From: Patellaria atrata CBS 101060
Taxonomy: Eukaryota > Ascomycota > Dothideomycetes > Patellariales > Patellariaceae
NCBI GenBank assembly: GCA_010093705.1
Contig: MU006089.1
Location: forward strand, 154,875-218,874
Direction: 5' to 3'
Length of the DNA stretch: 64,000 nt
Position 1 is the stretch's first letter. Every line of letters starts with the position of its first letter. Positions 32,282 to 44,229 of this stretch are shown in pieces. Under the pieces are notes generated by a model. The model searched no databases. It was not told the origin of the DNA and worked only from the letters and a program-made list of their open reading frames with translations. The position numbers and the translations under genes were made by a program.

Positions 32282-33717
32282 ATGAGGTCTAATATAGTAT
32301 ACTCTGTCTTGCTATTAGTGTTCGCTACATTTATTGCAGCTTGGACTTCTGAAGGTGCGTGCAACTTTCTCAAAGCCATAAGTTACCCCCGACGCTTGCT
32401 GGAATTATTTCCAACATGCAATCCTACCATTCCAGCGTTTCTACTTTAGCTTGCTAATAATATTATCCATCAGACCACGAAGTTTTCCGCCTCCGTGACG
32501 AAGTTGCATCTGCTGAAGGCGACAATGTAACATTCTACGACCTCCTTGGAATCAAACCTACGGCGACACAGGATGAGATCAACGCCGCTGTGCGTAAAAA
32601 GTCTCGGACCTTGCATCCCGACAAGGCTCGTCAATCATACCTAGCAACCTATTCCAAGACACAGTCATCCTCGAAATCCGATAACAAAAAGGGGAAGAAA
32701 CCGGGCGTGACTGTGCGGAAGAAGCCCACCCAGAAAGAGCTGGCCAAGTTCCAAAAAGAAGCTGAAGAGAGGTATAGGCGTATAACTATTGCGGGTGATG
32801 TGCTCAAAGGTCCTCAGAGAGAGCGTTACGACCATTTCCTCAAGAATGGCTTCCCTAAATGGCGTGGAACGGGCTATTACTATTCACGCGCCCGTCCTGG
32901 GCTCGGTACCGTCCTATTCGGCCTGTTCGTCATGGGTGGTGGAGCAGCCCATTATGGCCTTTTGTACCTAGATTGGACACGTAAGAAGCAAAGAGTTGAG
33001 AAGTACATTTCTGATGCCAGAAGGGTAGCTTGGGGAGATGCTGCGGGTATCCCCGGTCTCTCAGATACACTTGATGGAACCGGAAATGGCACCGCCACTC
33101 CTCCACCACAACGGGAAAACGAGGACAGTATGAATTGGAATCGACGTGCGAAAAGGGCTGCGGAGAGGGAAAATCGCAAAGCTGGCAAGAGCGGAAAAGC
33201 TGCTGCGAAAGCGAGAAACTCAGGTATCAGCACACCGGTAGAAGCTTCTCTGACATCTGGGCCGACAGGCGCGAAGAAGAGAGTTGTAGCAGAGAACGGA
33301 AAGGTGTTCATCGTTGATTCTGCTGGGAACGTGTTCCTAGAAGAGGAAAGTGAGGATGGAGTCGTGACCGAGTATCTGGTTGATGTGAGTATTCCGCTTC
33401 AAGAGTCAAGGTCCTCTACGTCAGGATCTTTTTGGTAGAGGTCAAACGTAATTTAACTTGTGATTCATCAGATCAACGAGGTCCCAAAACCAACCATCTA
33501 TGACACGCTCCTTTTCCGGTTACCACGTTTTGCGTACGACCAAACCCTCGGCCGCGTCACGAAGAAAAGAGCAATCACAGAGGTATATCTTACAGAGGAA
33601 GAGGTTAGCGGTGCTGCAGAGGATTCGGACGAGAAAATACTAACAGAAGCCACTGCGTTGAATCCCAACAGTGAAGCTAGAAAGCGAAAAATCAAGAGGG
33701 CCAAAACTGCAACATAG
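32282..33717 (+). CDS. ERJ5: ER membrane J-domain co-chaperone, Erj5-like
   Basis: A type of Hsp40 that stimulates the ER Hsp70 (Kar2/BiP). Exons: 32282-32354, 32474-33384 and 33472-33717, giving 409 residues. The N-terminal signal peptide is clear (MRSNIVYSVLLLVFATFIAAWTS, described here as a hydrophobic leader over residues 3-20). The J domain follows (FYDLLGIKPTATQDEINAA, with the essential HPD triad in TLHPDKA). A single membrane segment lies near residues 190-215 (GLGTVLFGLFVMGGGAAHYGL), followed by a long basic cytosolic or lumenal tail (NRRAKRAAERENRKAGKSGK; KKRVVAENGKVFIVD). The domain order matches yeast Erj5. Intron 1 directly follows the signal-peptide exon and has a GCTAAT branch site. 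Confidence 0.9.
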
Positions 33718-34782
33718 TGATTAAAAGTCATACAGGTGCTTTGAGATAAGGATATGGTGCGCCGCAATAGAGGAGAAACCAAGCTAGAATTTGTCATGTC
33801 TGAGTCCAAAAGCAAATGCAATTTAATTTTGAGATCAGGTACTGCCAGGTCTGTCTAAACACTTGAGAGATCCCGTTCTGATATACACTTCAGGGAGTGT
33901 TGCCGGATGTTACTTTTATACAGGTCTCAAAGATCTATACCCTCGTCAGCTACCCTCAAGCTAAAACTTTGCACTGTACTACCAACGTATAATTTCCGTT
34001 CTTAGTTCTACCTTACAGTATGCGCCTGCCTGGTGGAATGACTTACGGCTATGTTGTTCATGCAGGTGCGGTACACGTCTCAGTCACCGATGGGTCTTAG
34101 GTAATCCAATGCTATCGTCTGATGGGTGGAAATCTACATGAATCTGTATTCTAAGTGCTCATACCTCGTACCTACAATTTTATACTCGACTATCACAACT
34201 TTTTACATGTGGCAAGTGACAACTAGTAGTACGTAAGGTACCGTAGCGTTTAACAAGCAATTTTACTTATCTTGTCATCTACTCCTTGTACTGTACTCCG
34301 TACCTTATTTCTATACGATGTCTGCTTAGGACCACTCAGAGCTACCTCAATTCGTTATGTATAGCTATATTCAAGTATGAAGAAAACGGTACTCAGACAC
34401 GAAGGGAAGTCTTTAGAATACATCGTGCTGGAGTAGAAAGTAATAACGGCAATAAAAAAGGACATCGGCACCGACTGGAGAGCCGGTTGCCGATGGAGGT
34501 CGCCTCAAGCTTTTGTCAAAGAGATCTGTGATCATCCGTCAGAGCTGCCAGACCAATCAAAACGGGAATAATCCCTATCTCCGACTCTCTAGTCTGCGGC
34601 TAGTCCTCTTCCGCCGGGGAAATACTGCAATACTTGCTGTCCTGCTCCGCTTGATTATTCATTTACGACACGACGCCCAACCCTGCTGCCTCGTCTCTCC
34701 AGTCAGGATATATTGCCTTGTAGCTCGAAGCATATCATGGCAACCGATCCTACAATTAACCCATCAACTCTCGAAAAGTATC
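33718..34782. other. Intergenic region upstream of the ABC transporter gene
   Basis: About 1.07 kb between ERJ5 and the ABC transporter gene on the same strand. It includes the ERJ5 3' end and the ABC promoter. GGTACCGTA occurs near 34,237 and GTACTCCGTACC near 34,295, members of a motif family found in several promoters of this window. An open frame runs into the gene from 34,513 but the first good ATG is 34,783. Confidence 0.45.
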
Positions 34783-37700
34783 ATGTCTACCGACGGAGAC
34801 GAGAAGAAACGGCAGGCCAATGATCAAATAGCAGCTTCCCAGCCGGTGATAAATGCAGAACCCGTCGCGATAGAGCCGCTACCTGAAGCCATATCCAAAA
34901 AGGAATTGGGAGACGAGGTCGGGAGTGAAGATAGCGATGATGAGCTGGGAGATCGAATTGAGCCATTTCGCACAGCGAGTCGATATACACAGGCCACTAG
35001 CCTTGCTTCCGAGGTTAGAAGCATTAAGGGCCTTGAAAGACAGAAAAAATGGCATGACCGAATCAATCCTCTCAAGAGGACGTTGAAACCACCGATTCCA
35101 AAAGAGCGTGCGGTTTCTAGGGAGTACAATGCGAGCTTCTTCAGCAGACTCACATTTCAATGGATGGCTCCGATCATGGCGGTAAGTATTTTACTTCGCT
35201 TTTTTGAAAGGTCTAAAACTTAATCTTACCGCAGGTCGGCTACCAGCGACCCCTCGAAGTCAACGATATCTGGTCAGTAAACCCGAAGAGAACAGTTCAG
35301 TCATTGGAAGAGAGGCTTACCCAATCCTTCAAGAGAAGAACGGATCGTGGGGACGAGAAGCCACTTCTCGGGGCGATCTGGGACACTTTCAAGAAGGAAA
35401 TAATAATTGCCGGCATTTGTCAGCTTACCGCGTCCATCATACAGGTTCTTGCTCCGTTTACTTTGAAATACCTTATCGCATTCGCTACCAGGGCTTATAT
35501 CGCCGACGTAACAGGCCGTCCAGAGCCGAGTGTTGGGGAAGGGTTAGGGTTGGTTTTCGGAATCACCGCCATGCAGATGATTTCGAGTCTTTGTACCAAC
35601 CATTTCCTTTATAACGGTATGATGGTGGGGGGACAAGCTCGTGCTGTTCTCATATCCGTCATATTCGAGAAGTCAATGAGAATATCCGGAAGGGCCAAAG
35701 CAGGAGGAACAAAAGTAACGGCACCACCTAAAGATATCAAAGCGGGAAGCGAAGCGGAGAAACAATGGTACACGAACCTTCTCAGGAGGAGTAAAAATGG
35801 AAAGAAGAAAGGCTCGAAGAAGAATAAAGATTCAAGTGCCGACGGCCAAGGATGGGGCAACGGTAGAATTGTGAATCTCATGTCAACAGACACTTACCGT
35901 GTCGATCAAGCGTCGGGTATGTTTCACGTGGTATGGACTTCGCCGGTTGCTATCCTTCTTACCCTCGCTCTTCTACTCGTGAATATCACCTACAGTGCAC
36001 TCGCAGGCTTTGGCCTTTTGGTGGTCTCGATGCCTTTATTAGGTAGAGCTATTCGCAGCCTCTTCAAACGGCGTGCTAGGATTAATAAAATCACTGATCA
36101 AAGAGTCAGTCTTACCCAAGAGATCCTCCAGGGAATACGATTTGTGAAGTTCTTTGGATGGGAGACCGCATTCCTGGAGCGCATCGAAGCCATCCGGCGA
36201 AGAGAAATTCGAGCAATACAGTTTTTGCTGGCTATTCGTAATGGTATCAATGCTATATCCATGTCGATGCCGGTATTCGCGTCAATGCTGGCATTCATAA
36301 CGTACTCTTTGACAAACCACGCTCTCGATCCAGCGCCCATCTTTTCGTCTTTAGCGCTCTTCAATTCCATGCGGTTACCACTAAATCTTCTGCCTCTTGT
36401 TCTTGGACAGGCCATTGATGCATACGCTTCTATTAAACGTATACAAGAGTTTCTTATGGCAGAGGAAGCTAGTGATGAAGTAAACTGGGACTTCAACAGC
36501 ACAGATGCAGTCAGGTTAACTGGAGCCTCTTTTACATGGGAACGTACCACAACCCAGGACAGAGAGAAACCGCAGGATAGTCACAACGCTTCCCAGCGTA
36601 AGGTGAAAGACAGCAAGAACGGGGCCAAATCTAATGACAAGAGTTCGAAACCTCAAATTGAATCTAAACTTTCTGGTGATGATATGGACACATCAAGCAC
36701 ATTGACCGAAGAAGAGCCGTTCAGCATTCATGATATCAACTTGTCAGTAGGACGTAAAGAACTGGTTGCTGTCATTGGCAGTGTGGGATCAGGGAAAAGC
36801 TCCTTGCTTGCAGCCCTCGCCGGAGATATGCGACGAACCAAGGGAAGTGTTACCATTGGCGCTTCTCGTGCATTTTGCCCGCAGTACCCGTGGATCCAAA
36901 ACGCCACTGTTCGCGAGAATATTATATTCGGGAGGCCATACGATAGGGATTGGTATAATCGGGTCATTGATGCTTGTGCTCTAAAGCCTGATTTGGAGAT
37001 GCTTCCAAATGGTGACATGACGGAAATAGGGGAACGAGGTATTACCGTCTCCGGGGGTCAAAAGCAACGGCTCAATATTGCACGTGCAATCTATTTCAAT
37101 GCAGATATCATTCTTATGGATGATCCTCTGTCGGCAGTTGATGCTCATGTAGGCCGTCACATCATGGACAATGCAATCACCGGCCTACTCAATGACAAGT
37201 GTCGGATATTAGCAACACACCAATTGCATGTTTTGAACAGGTGTGACCGTATTATATGGATCCAAGAAGGTCGGGTCGAAGCTGTGGATTCCTTTGATAA
37301 TCTTATGAATACTAACGAGCGATTCGCTAAGATGATGGTATCAACTGTTGCTGAGGAGAAAACAGAGGAAGATGAATTAATCGATGAAGTCGATGGCGAA
37401 GAGAAGAAAGCACCAAAGCGAAAGGACGGCAAGGCATCCTCCAGCGCACTCATGCAAGTTGAAGAGCGTGCTGTGAATAGTGTCTCCTGGGGGGTATGGG
37501 AAGCTTATGTGAAAGCGTCTGGAGGTCTCTTCATTGCTCCTCTTGTTATGGGTATCTTGATTCTATCACAGGGTGCGAATATAGTCTCAGGTTTGTGGCT
37601 ATCATGGTGGACGTCTGACAAATTTGGCTTTCAAACCGGCACATATGTGAGTTCTTTGCCTCTATCCTCAACTTGATGAGAGATTGTACTGACGAAGAGT

Positions 37701-39297
37701 GTAGATTGGCGTCTACGCAGCACTCGGTGCCGTCCAAGCATTGCTCATGTTTCTATACTCTGTTGCGCTCTCCGTTTTTGGTACAAATGCGTCCAAAGTT
37801 ATGTTGCATCGGGCCATCAACCGCGTTCTACGAGCACCTATGTCTTTTTTCGACACTACACCTCTCGGGCGCATCATGAACAGGTTTTCGAAAGATATTG
37901 ATACCATGGATAACACTCTTACCGATTCTATGAGGATGTACTTCCTGACAATGGCAATGATCATCTCCGTCTTTGCACTCATCATCAGCTACTTCCACTA
38001 CTTTGCTATTGCCCTTGGACCACTATTCGTCATGTTCATATTCTCAGCCGGATATTATCGAGCTTCCGCGCGAGAGATTAAGCGTCATGAATCTGTCCTT
38101 CGAAGCCATGTGTTCTCTCGCTTTTCCGAAGGCATTTCCGGCACGGCTACAGTGAGAGCATACGGCCTGCAGAAACAATTCGCACAGTCTGTTAGGGATT
38201 CAATTGATAATATGAATAGCGCGTACTACCTTACGTTCGCAAACCAACGTTGGCTCAGCGTCAGACTAGATGTCATCGGTAATCTCCTAGTGTTTACGAC
38301 GGGTATCTTAGTTGTCACTTCTAGATTCAATGTTTCACCCAGCATATCCGGATTGGTACTATCGTATATCCTTTCCATCGTGATGATGCTTCAGTGGACC
38401 GTTCGACAACTCGCGGAAATGGAAAATAACATGAACGCCACTGAGCGTATACACTACTATGGCACCGAACTGGAACAAGAGGCTCCGCTAAAACTTGGAG
38501 AGGTACCAGAACAGTGGCCTGCGAAGGGGAAGATCGTTTTCAATGATGTGCAAATGCGCTACCGTGACGGTCTGCCACTTGTCCTTCGCGGCCTTTCCAT
38601 GCATGTCGCTGCTGGCGAGCGCATCGGAGTTGTCGGCCGTACAGGTGCAGGTAAATCCAGTATCATGGGCACGTTATTCCGTCTAACGGAACTTTCGGGC
38701 GGTAGCATCACCATTGATGGTATCGATATCAGCAAGATAGGTCTCCATGATCTTAGATCGAAGCTCGCGATCATCCCTCAAGACCCTACCCTCTTCCGCG
38801 GTACGATCCGGTCCAATCTTGACCCGTTCAACGAGCACACCGACTTGGAGCTGTGGTCTGCACTGCGTCAGGCTGACCTTGTCGATGTGGATGTCTCCAT
38901 GGACGAGAAATCTGGTCGCATCCATCTCGACAGCATTGTTGAAGAGGAAGGGCTGAATTTCTCTCTGGGGCAACGACAACTCATGGCACTCGCACGGGCG
39001 CTGGTTAGAGGGGCGCAGATCATCGTTTGCGACGAAGCGACCTCTTCAGTGGACATGGAGACGGATCAAAAGATCCAGAGGACGATCGTCGAGGCTTTCA
39101 AAGGAAAGACGCTGCTCTGCATCGCGCATAGGTTGAGAACGATCATAGGATACGATCGTATATGTGTGATGGATCAGGGCGGAATAGCGGAATTAGACAC
39201 GCCTTTGAGACTGTATGACCTAGGCGGGATATTCAGAGGCATGTGCGAGCGTAGTGGCATCAGACGAGAGGATTTTGAAGCGGCAAAAGATCAATAA
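34783..39297 (+). CDS. YOR1: ABCC-type multidrug transporter, Yor1-like
   Basis: A full-size ATP-driven efflux pump of the plasma membrane; yeast Yor1 exports oligomycin and phospholipids. Exons: 34783-35181, 35235-37646 and 37705-39297, giving 1,467 residues (Yor1 has 1,477). The layout is (TMD-NBD) twice without the extra N-terminal TMD0. NBD1 has Walker A GSVGSGKSS, signature VSGGQKQR and Walker B ILMDDPLSAVD. NBD2 has Walker A GRTGAGKSS, a degenerate signature (FSLGQRQ) and Walker B IIVCDEATSSVD, as is usual in the subfamily. A long Lys/Ser-rich insertion precedes NBD1 (about residues 560-610). Substrates cannot be told from sequence; orthology to Yor1 rests on length and layout. Confidence 0.92.
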
Positions 39298-40566
39298 TGG
39301 GATCTTTGAGGTATAATAGGCATACACTTCTCCGATACTGAGATGATGTTGAACATAACCTGGAAATTTCCGGCATGGTAATAAATATTGCGATGTGCTT
39401 CGGAAGGTTCGTTGGCAGGTCCATTTGCTGTTGGGCTGCATGGGAGGGCATTGCTGTACCAAAGAGGCTGGTGGATAGATAGTTGGGTACCTAAACCTAA
39501 GGTACATACCGTCCACGTAGCTTAAAGAGAGTAATCTAAGGTACCGTACCTACATAAGGTACCTTTTACTTTAGTACCTTAAGGCACTGTACCTGTTAGT
39601 AAAGTGCGACCCGAACGCCTTGAGGTGGGCTGGACAAACGAAAAGTCCGAAACAGGTACTCACGACTTTTAAGTTTTGGCAGGCACACACAAGACTTTTT
39701 AGCAATTGGGCAAGAGCACAGGAATCAAGGATTCACAAATTCAGGAACCCGAAGAAATGCCGCCCAGGAATACATACCTAAGGTACAGTACGGAGTATCT
39801 GAGAACCAATTATTCTGATAAAAATCAGGTGTGAACTTAAGATCGCTGTACAGTGCAATCATCAGGAAGATGACCTAACTACTGTACCTGGATTTCGTGA
39901 CTTTTAAATACGCCTCCCGTGATCCTTTCGGCTTCTGTATTGTTGCCACCATGAAGTATTTTACAAGCAAATTGATAGTGCGAACGTGCACGGCTCCTAA
40001 ACCTAAATCAGGCACAAGTCCACTATCCGTAAGTGATATAGTCTGAAAGCACAGGGCAGACAATTCAATCGATTTGACACCCAGGACGCCCCTCGAATGT
40101 CCTCTTTTTATCATCTCCATCTTCTTCTTCTTCTATCCCCATTGATCGAAAATCCCGTCGCATCTACTCAACGGTTTTCAACCTGGTATCCTATTCTATC
40201 ACTGCGCGAGCGAGTACGTTTTGCTACACTTTCAGCTTCTTTCCCCGAAGTGTCGGGTACGGAGTACGGTAAGGCATAGATCTCAGAGCGTACGGGTAGT
40301 CTCTATCAGTCCTTCGCGTCGTCATTTCCCTCCTCCCCATACGCGAATTCGCCCAGTAATATAGGCATACCGTCCATTCCTTTACCAATTTTTTTTTCGC
40401 TCATTCATTCAGCAATTATCGTTCTGTTGAACCCATCCATCGATATCTTACCCCTTCCTCAGCAGAGAAACAGGAGTAGGAGGAATTGCTTTACCTGCGT
40501 CGGTTTCGAAACACCGAGAGACCCTCTTATCTCTCCCCTATTTCGTCCTCCTACCCCTCTGTTATA
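39298..40566 (+). promoter_or_regulatory. Intergenic region with a GGTACC/TACCTTA motif cluster
   Basis: This 1.27-kb stretch lies between the ABC transporter gene and a small membrane-protein gene. Between 39,485 and 39,600 the blocks GGTACC, AAGGTAC and their reverse complements recur about eight times, and GTACGGAGTA occurs near 39,788 and 40,257. A CT-rich tract (CTTCTTCTTCTTC) lies near 40,125. The right part should be the promoter and leader of the next gene. The function of the motif cluster is unknown. Confidence 0.45.
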
Positions 40567-41163
40567 ATGGCGTATCTTCCGGAAACGACTTTCGGTGCCA
40601 GCGTAGTCCAACCAATCTCGACGTCGACACCCCCAAAGTCTCATCTCAATCTATCGATAGTAGACAGTCCCCAGCATCCCCGTTCCTCGGATGTCGAGAC
40701 TTCACATTCTCGTGCCACAACGCCCAATGAACTCATCGACTCGAAATCGTCATCGAAAAACCCATTCTCCGCATTCTACGCTCATGGAGACGCTCGGCGA
40801 TCATTGGACGAGTCAAGAAATCCCAGCAAGTCACATCTAGATGTTGATGTTGAAGCGGCTTCGGCACCTATATCGGCTGTCTCCACGCAAGTCCCCAAGG
40901 CTAGCGTCGATGGACGAGTGAAGGAGTGCACCGTCTGGCCGTCAAAGGCTGCATTGGAAGAGAAGGAAAGGCGGAGGAAAAAGGAAAGGATGTGGTGGGA
41001 TCCAATGCGAAACCTAAACAAACGACAGAAACTCTGGGTCAAGATACTCATTGCTCTGTTCATCGTCGCTGCTGCCGTTGGGATCGGAATTGGAATCTCG
41101 CGCGCCGTAGGGGGTGGTGTCTGGGCTGGAAAGGGCGAGACTCACGCGATTCCAGACTCGTAG
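40567..41163 (+). CDS. Conserved fungal single-pass membrane protein, function unknown
   Basis: One exon of 198 residues. The first 110 residues are Ser/Pro/Thr-rich and probably disordered. A conserved block follows (VKECTVWPSKAALEEKERR), then a basic stretch (KKERMWWDPMRNLNKRQKLW) and one strong membrane helix (ILIALFIVAAAVGIGIGISRAVGGG) ending about 15 residues before the stop. The arrangement suggests a tail-anchored or type II protein with a cytosolic N-terminus. Similar small proteins ending in the V-W-P and G-I-G-I-S-x-A-V-G-G-G-V-W motifs are, from memory, widespread in Pezizomycotina and uncharacterised. The ATG at 40567 follows a CT-rich leader. Confidence 0.75.
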   Translation: MAYLPETTFGASVVQPISTSTPPKSHLNLSIVDSPQHPRSSDVETSHSRATTPNELIDSKSSSKNPFSAFYAHGDARRSLDESRNPSKSHLDVDVEAASAPISAVSTQVPKASVDGRVKECTVWPSKAALEEKERRRKKERMWWDPMRNLNKRQKLWVKILIALFIVAAAVGIGIGISRAVGGGVWAGKGETHAIPDS

Positions 41164-43040
41164 TTTTGAACGTGAGCACCCTTAGCTATGTCTTTTTGTT
41201 TCTTGTTAGGGTTACTAACAGAATGTCCAGAATCCCGCCCTCAAAAAGTCTAGCATACCGCGATTGTACGCCTTTACGTTACCTTTCGATCATCACATCC
41301 CGTACACTTTTGTTTCGTTCCGATCAGGATTGCTGCCTCTCGCACCTACACGGTTTGGATCACTTAATTTAGAAACTTAAGTCTCACGACTGCCTTGCTA
41401 TGGCCCTCGGATTCTTCGATTCTTCATGTGTGTTCCTGTTCGTAACTTCTCATGTCTCTATATTTCTTTATACCCCATTTTCGTTATTTCATCGCTGAAA
41501 GCACCAACATCTATTATTTGCATTACTTTACCAGGTTTTGGCGGGGCGTTAGGTTTCCAGTACGTTCATTGGTTAGGACCGTTTTATGTGTTATGCTTGT
41601 ACCTTTCGTTCGAGACGTACTCTTACAGTAAACATCAGGTTACACGCGGAAGAATTGTTTTGTATACACGTTGAAAGCACCATAAGCGGAATAATGCATA
41701 TATTTCAAGCAAAGGCTGGGAAACTTTTTGACTCTACTTGTCATGTACATGTAATCCCAAGTTAATCAGTCGTGTCAGTACACACAATATAATGTAGACT
41801 TGTACATCATCTATAGTGATGATATATTCATGCTGCTCTAAGAATAATTCCACGGCGGTAAAGAACTTGAAAGAACGACTGAGGTGAGGAGTTAGAAATA
41901 TGACATGATTATTTCAGACATGTTACCAGGTCAACCTTACCGATAACAGTTATTGAGTTGTGGTCAAACATTTGTGAGGTGATATAGCATTTTTTGATCG
42001 GTGTTCACATAGTGTTGCACAGATAGGCCCAAATTCGAACCACCCGCAAAGGGCATCTCCGTTAAGAATTCAAACCAATAGCTCTACCAAGAAAGACAGG
42101 TCCTTACTCCTTACAATGAGTTTATTTAAACCTTCAACCATCGCTGACCAACATAGACTGATACACCTGAATTATACATTTCCTCTAACAACATACTTTT
42201 AAGCAACGGCTTCCCAGTCACGAAGTATTTCAGTACATGAGCATACGTGACCAGTTGCTGCTGGAAAGTTTTACTGGGAAAGGGTAATGAAATTATTCAA
42301 ATACATGGTATGAAATCTCTCTATCCAGCTTGTCCCGCTTAACCTATGGCAACCCTCTCATGGTAATTGATGGGGAGCCTCAAACATACGGATAATTTGT
42401 TCTCGCAAGTATAACGATATTATCATATCGTCTTGACATTCAGTACCATGGGATATGAAGTACTAAAACTGTCTTTTTTTGCTTCGGGTATATTCGGAGA
42501 GTATTTTTCTCTCTGGGCGTTTGTGAACATACAACAATGGCTGCTCTTTCGTGTTATTGGGCCTCAAAGGTTTTGGCAGATTTGATAAAATTGCGTACCG
42601 CACTTGAAATAATAGACTCAGAAGCGACGGTCAGTACCCTCGACAGAAGCATCACTGGAATTACTAAGCAATGCTCACTGAGGAAGAAACTGAAATTTTG
42701 TCGGGGAATCGCAAGGGGAAACAACAACAAAAGAGATCGCCTTTACTTTCTCACCTTTTCATGATCTTCATTGCGGACTTCAGCATCGTCCTGAGCTTGT
42801 TTATAACAGAAATTGAACTCACCAATTCATCCAGTAACGCAAGTTGATGATCTAAGTTACCTAAAAAGGGGTCTCCATCAAAGCGTGGCCTCGAGCGCAT
42901 ACACCTTTAAACCGCAAGTCTCGGCAGAGAAGGGTGGATGAGGACAGACTGTATAAAATAGCTACAGTAACGTAGCTCTTAGGGTTCTCGATATCGGAAG
43001 GTCAAAAGGATCATAAAATCTCGTTTCTCGGCAATCGCAG
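41164..43040. other. Intergenic region between convergent genes
   Basis: About 1.9 kb separate the stops of the small membrane-protein gene (+) and SVP26 (-). Short frames at 41,426-41,674 and 42,537-42,764 have no recognisable motif. A segment near 42,020-42,110 on the minus strand resembles a decayed tRNA but does not fold properly. No transposon was recognised. Confidence 0.4.
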
Positions 43041-43897
43041 CTAAAATGGCCTCGTTTTCTCCCCTTTCCAGAAACCCATAACCTCCCCAGTCTCTCCGAC
43101 CCATTCTCTAACCCCATTCACAACTGCTTTTGCCATCCCCGCGTTCGTGCCGCTCCTTGCCCTTCTCTTTCGTTCATTTGCGCCTCCAGTATCCGGCACC
43201 CTACCTGGGCTGACGAAGCTACTTCCCTCGCCTGTTGCATATTCGCTGCCTATACTGGGTAGGACATTTTCAGCCGCCGAAAGTGAAACAAATAAGGCAA
43301 AGGGAATCAACCACACGCATAGCCCAAAATACGACGCTATCTCTGTGAAGCTTGGATTCGCAGCTGGGGAAGAGTTGGAGGAATATAGATAAGTAGGCGG
43401 TGGTCGAGAAGGAGGAGCAGAGAAATGGAGAAACCATAAGTAGTGGTTCAAGAGCACAAGAGCTGCAGTGGAGCCGTATCAGCATTGATTACGGGGTAAT
43501 TGATAATTGTGAGAACAAACCACAGGATAGAATAAATAATGGATCTGTAAGCTTGACAACTGGAAATCTACGCAGGTTCTGGGCATAAATGATGTGAGAA
43601 AACACGCTTAATGCGCTGAGAGTGATTGGAAATCCGTCAAAAAGCCATAGCAGAGCCTGCACAGCAATTACAGCGTAAATCATCCGAGTGAGGAGTTTTT
43701 TCGCGAACACAGTGTGCTCTTCGACCAGTTCGGACAAGTAATATAGACCAGAAGCTGATGAATATATCAGTTTACTGTCGAAGATATATGACCTACAAAT
43801 CTATTGAGCGGAGGAGCAGACGCTTACCAATGGCCAAGGTTAAGAAGCCAAAACCAAGGATGACCCCTAAGTACCCTATGAGAGGAAGAATCCACAT
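43041..43897 (-). CDS. SVP26: Svp26/TEX261 family ER-Golgi cargo receptor
   Basis: A polytopic membrane protein of early Golgi/ER COPII vesicles; yeast Svp26 helps export of mannosyltransferases such as Ktr3 and Mnn2. Exons on the minus strand: 43897-43828, 43754-43521 and 43462-43041, giving 241 residues (yeast 228). The N-terminal helix (MWILPLIGYLGVILGFGFLTLA) leads into the family motif ASGLYYLSELVEEHTVFAKK. The DGFPITLSALSVFSHIIYAQNLRRFP loop and the LNHYLWFLHF segment match the yeast protein. The C-terminal tail is Gly/Ser/Arg-rich and longer than in yeast. Divergent from BUD23 with 332 bp between start codons. Confidence 0.92.
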
Positions 43898-44229
43898 GTT
43901 GATATTGATGGAGCAAAAGATCTGCTCAACACAAGAAAGTACATCGGAAACCTGGAGGAGAGGTCGCAGATTGACGCAAGGTGTTGAGATTCTGGTCGGC
44001 TGAATCTCGGTGACGAAGAATTCTCTAAAAGTAACATTCTTTATCGATAAGCAAGACGAGAACAATTTTGATGGAGAAACAATAAGGTAGTATAGAAGTA
44101 CATCCACTGAACTATGCTCGTAATTCTACGATCTTACAGTTTTATGCAAGGAATACAGTACTAGAACGCAGCTATTAGAATTTAGTCTGTACCAATTCAC
44201 CTGAGGAGTTTTACAAGCCTCTCGACTCA
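43898..44229. promoter_or_regulatory. Shared promoter region, SVP26 / BUD23
   Basis: Only 332 bp separate the two outward-reading start codons, so both promoters must lie here or overlap the partner's leader. No clear TATA box or factor site was recognised. Confidence 0.5.

Noticed and set aside
42018-42110. Functional tRNA-Lys gene
   Set aside because: The T-loop and a CTT-like loop are suggestive, but acceptor and anticodon stems do not pair and the A-box start is missing; kept only as a scrap.
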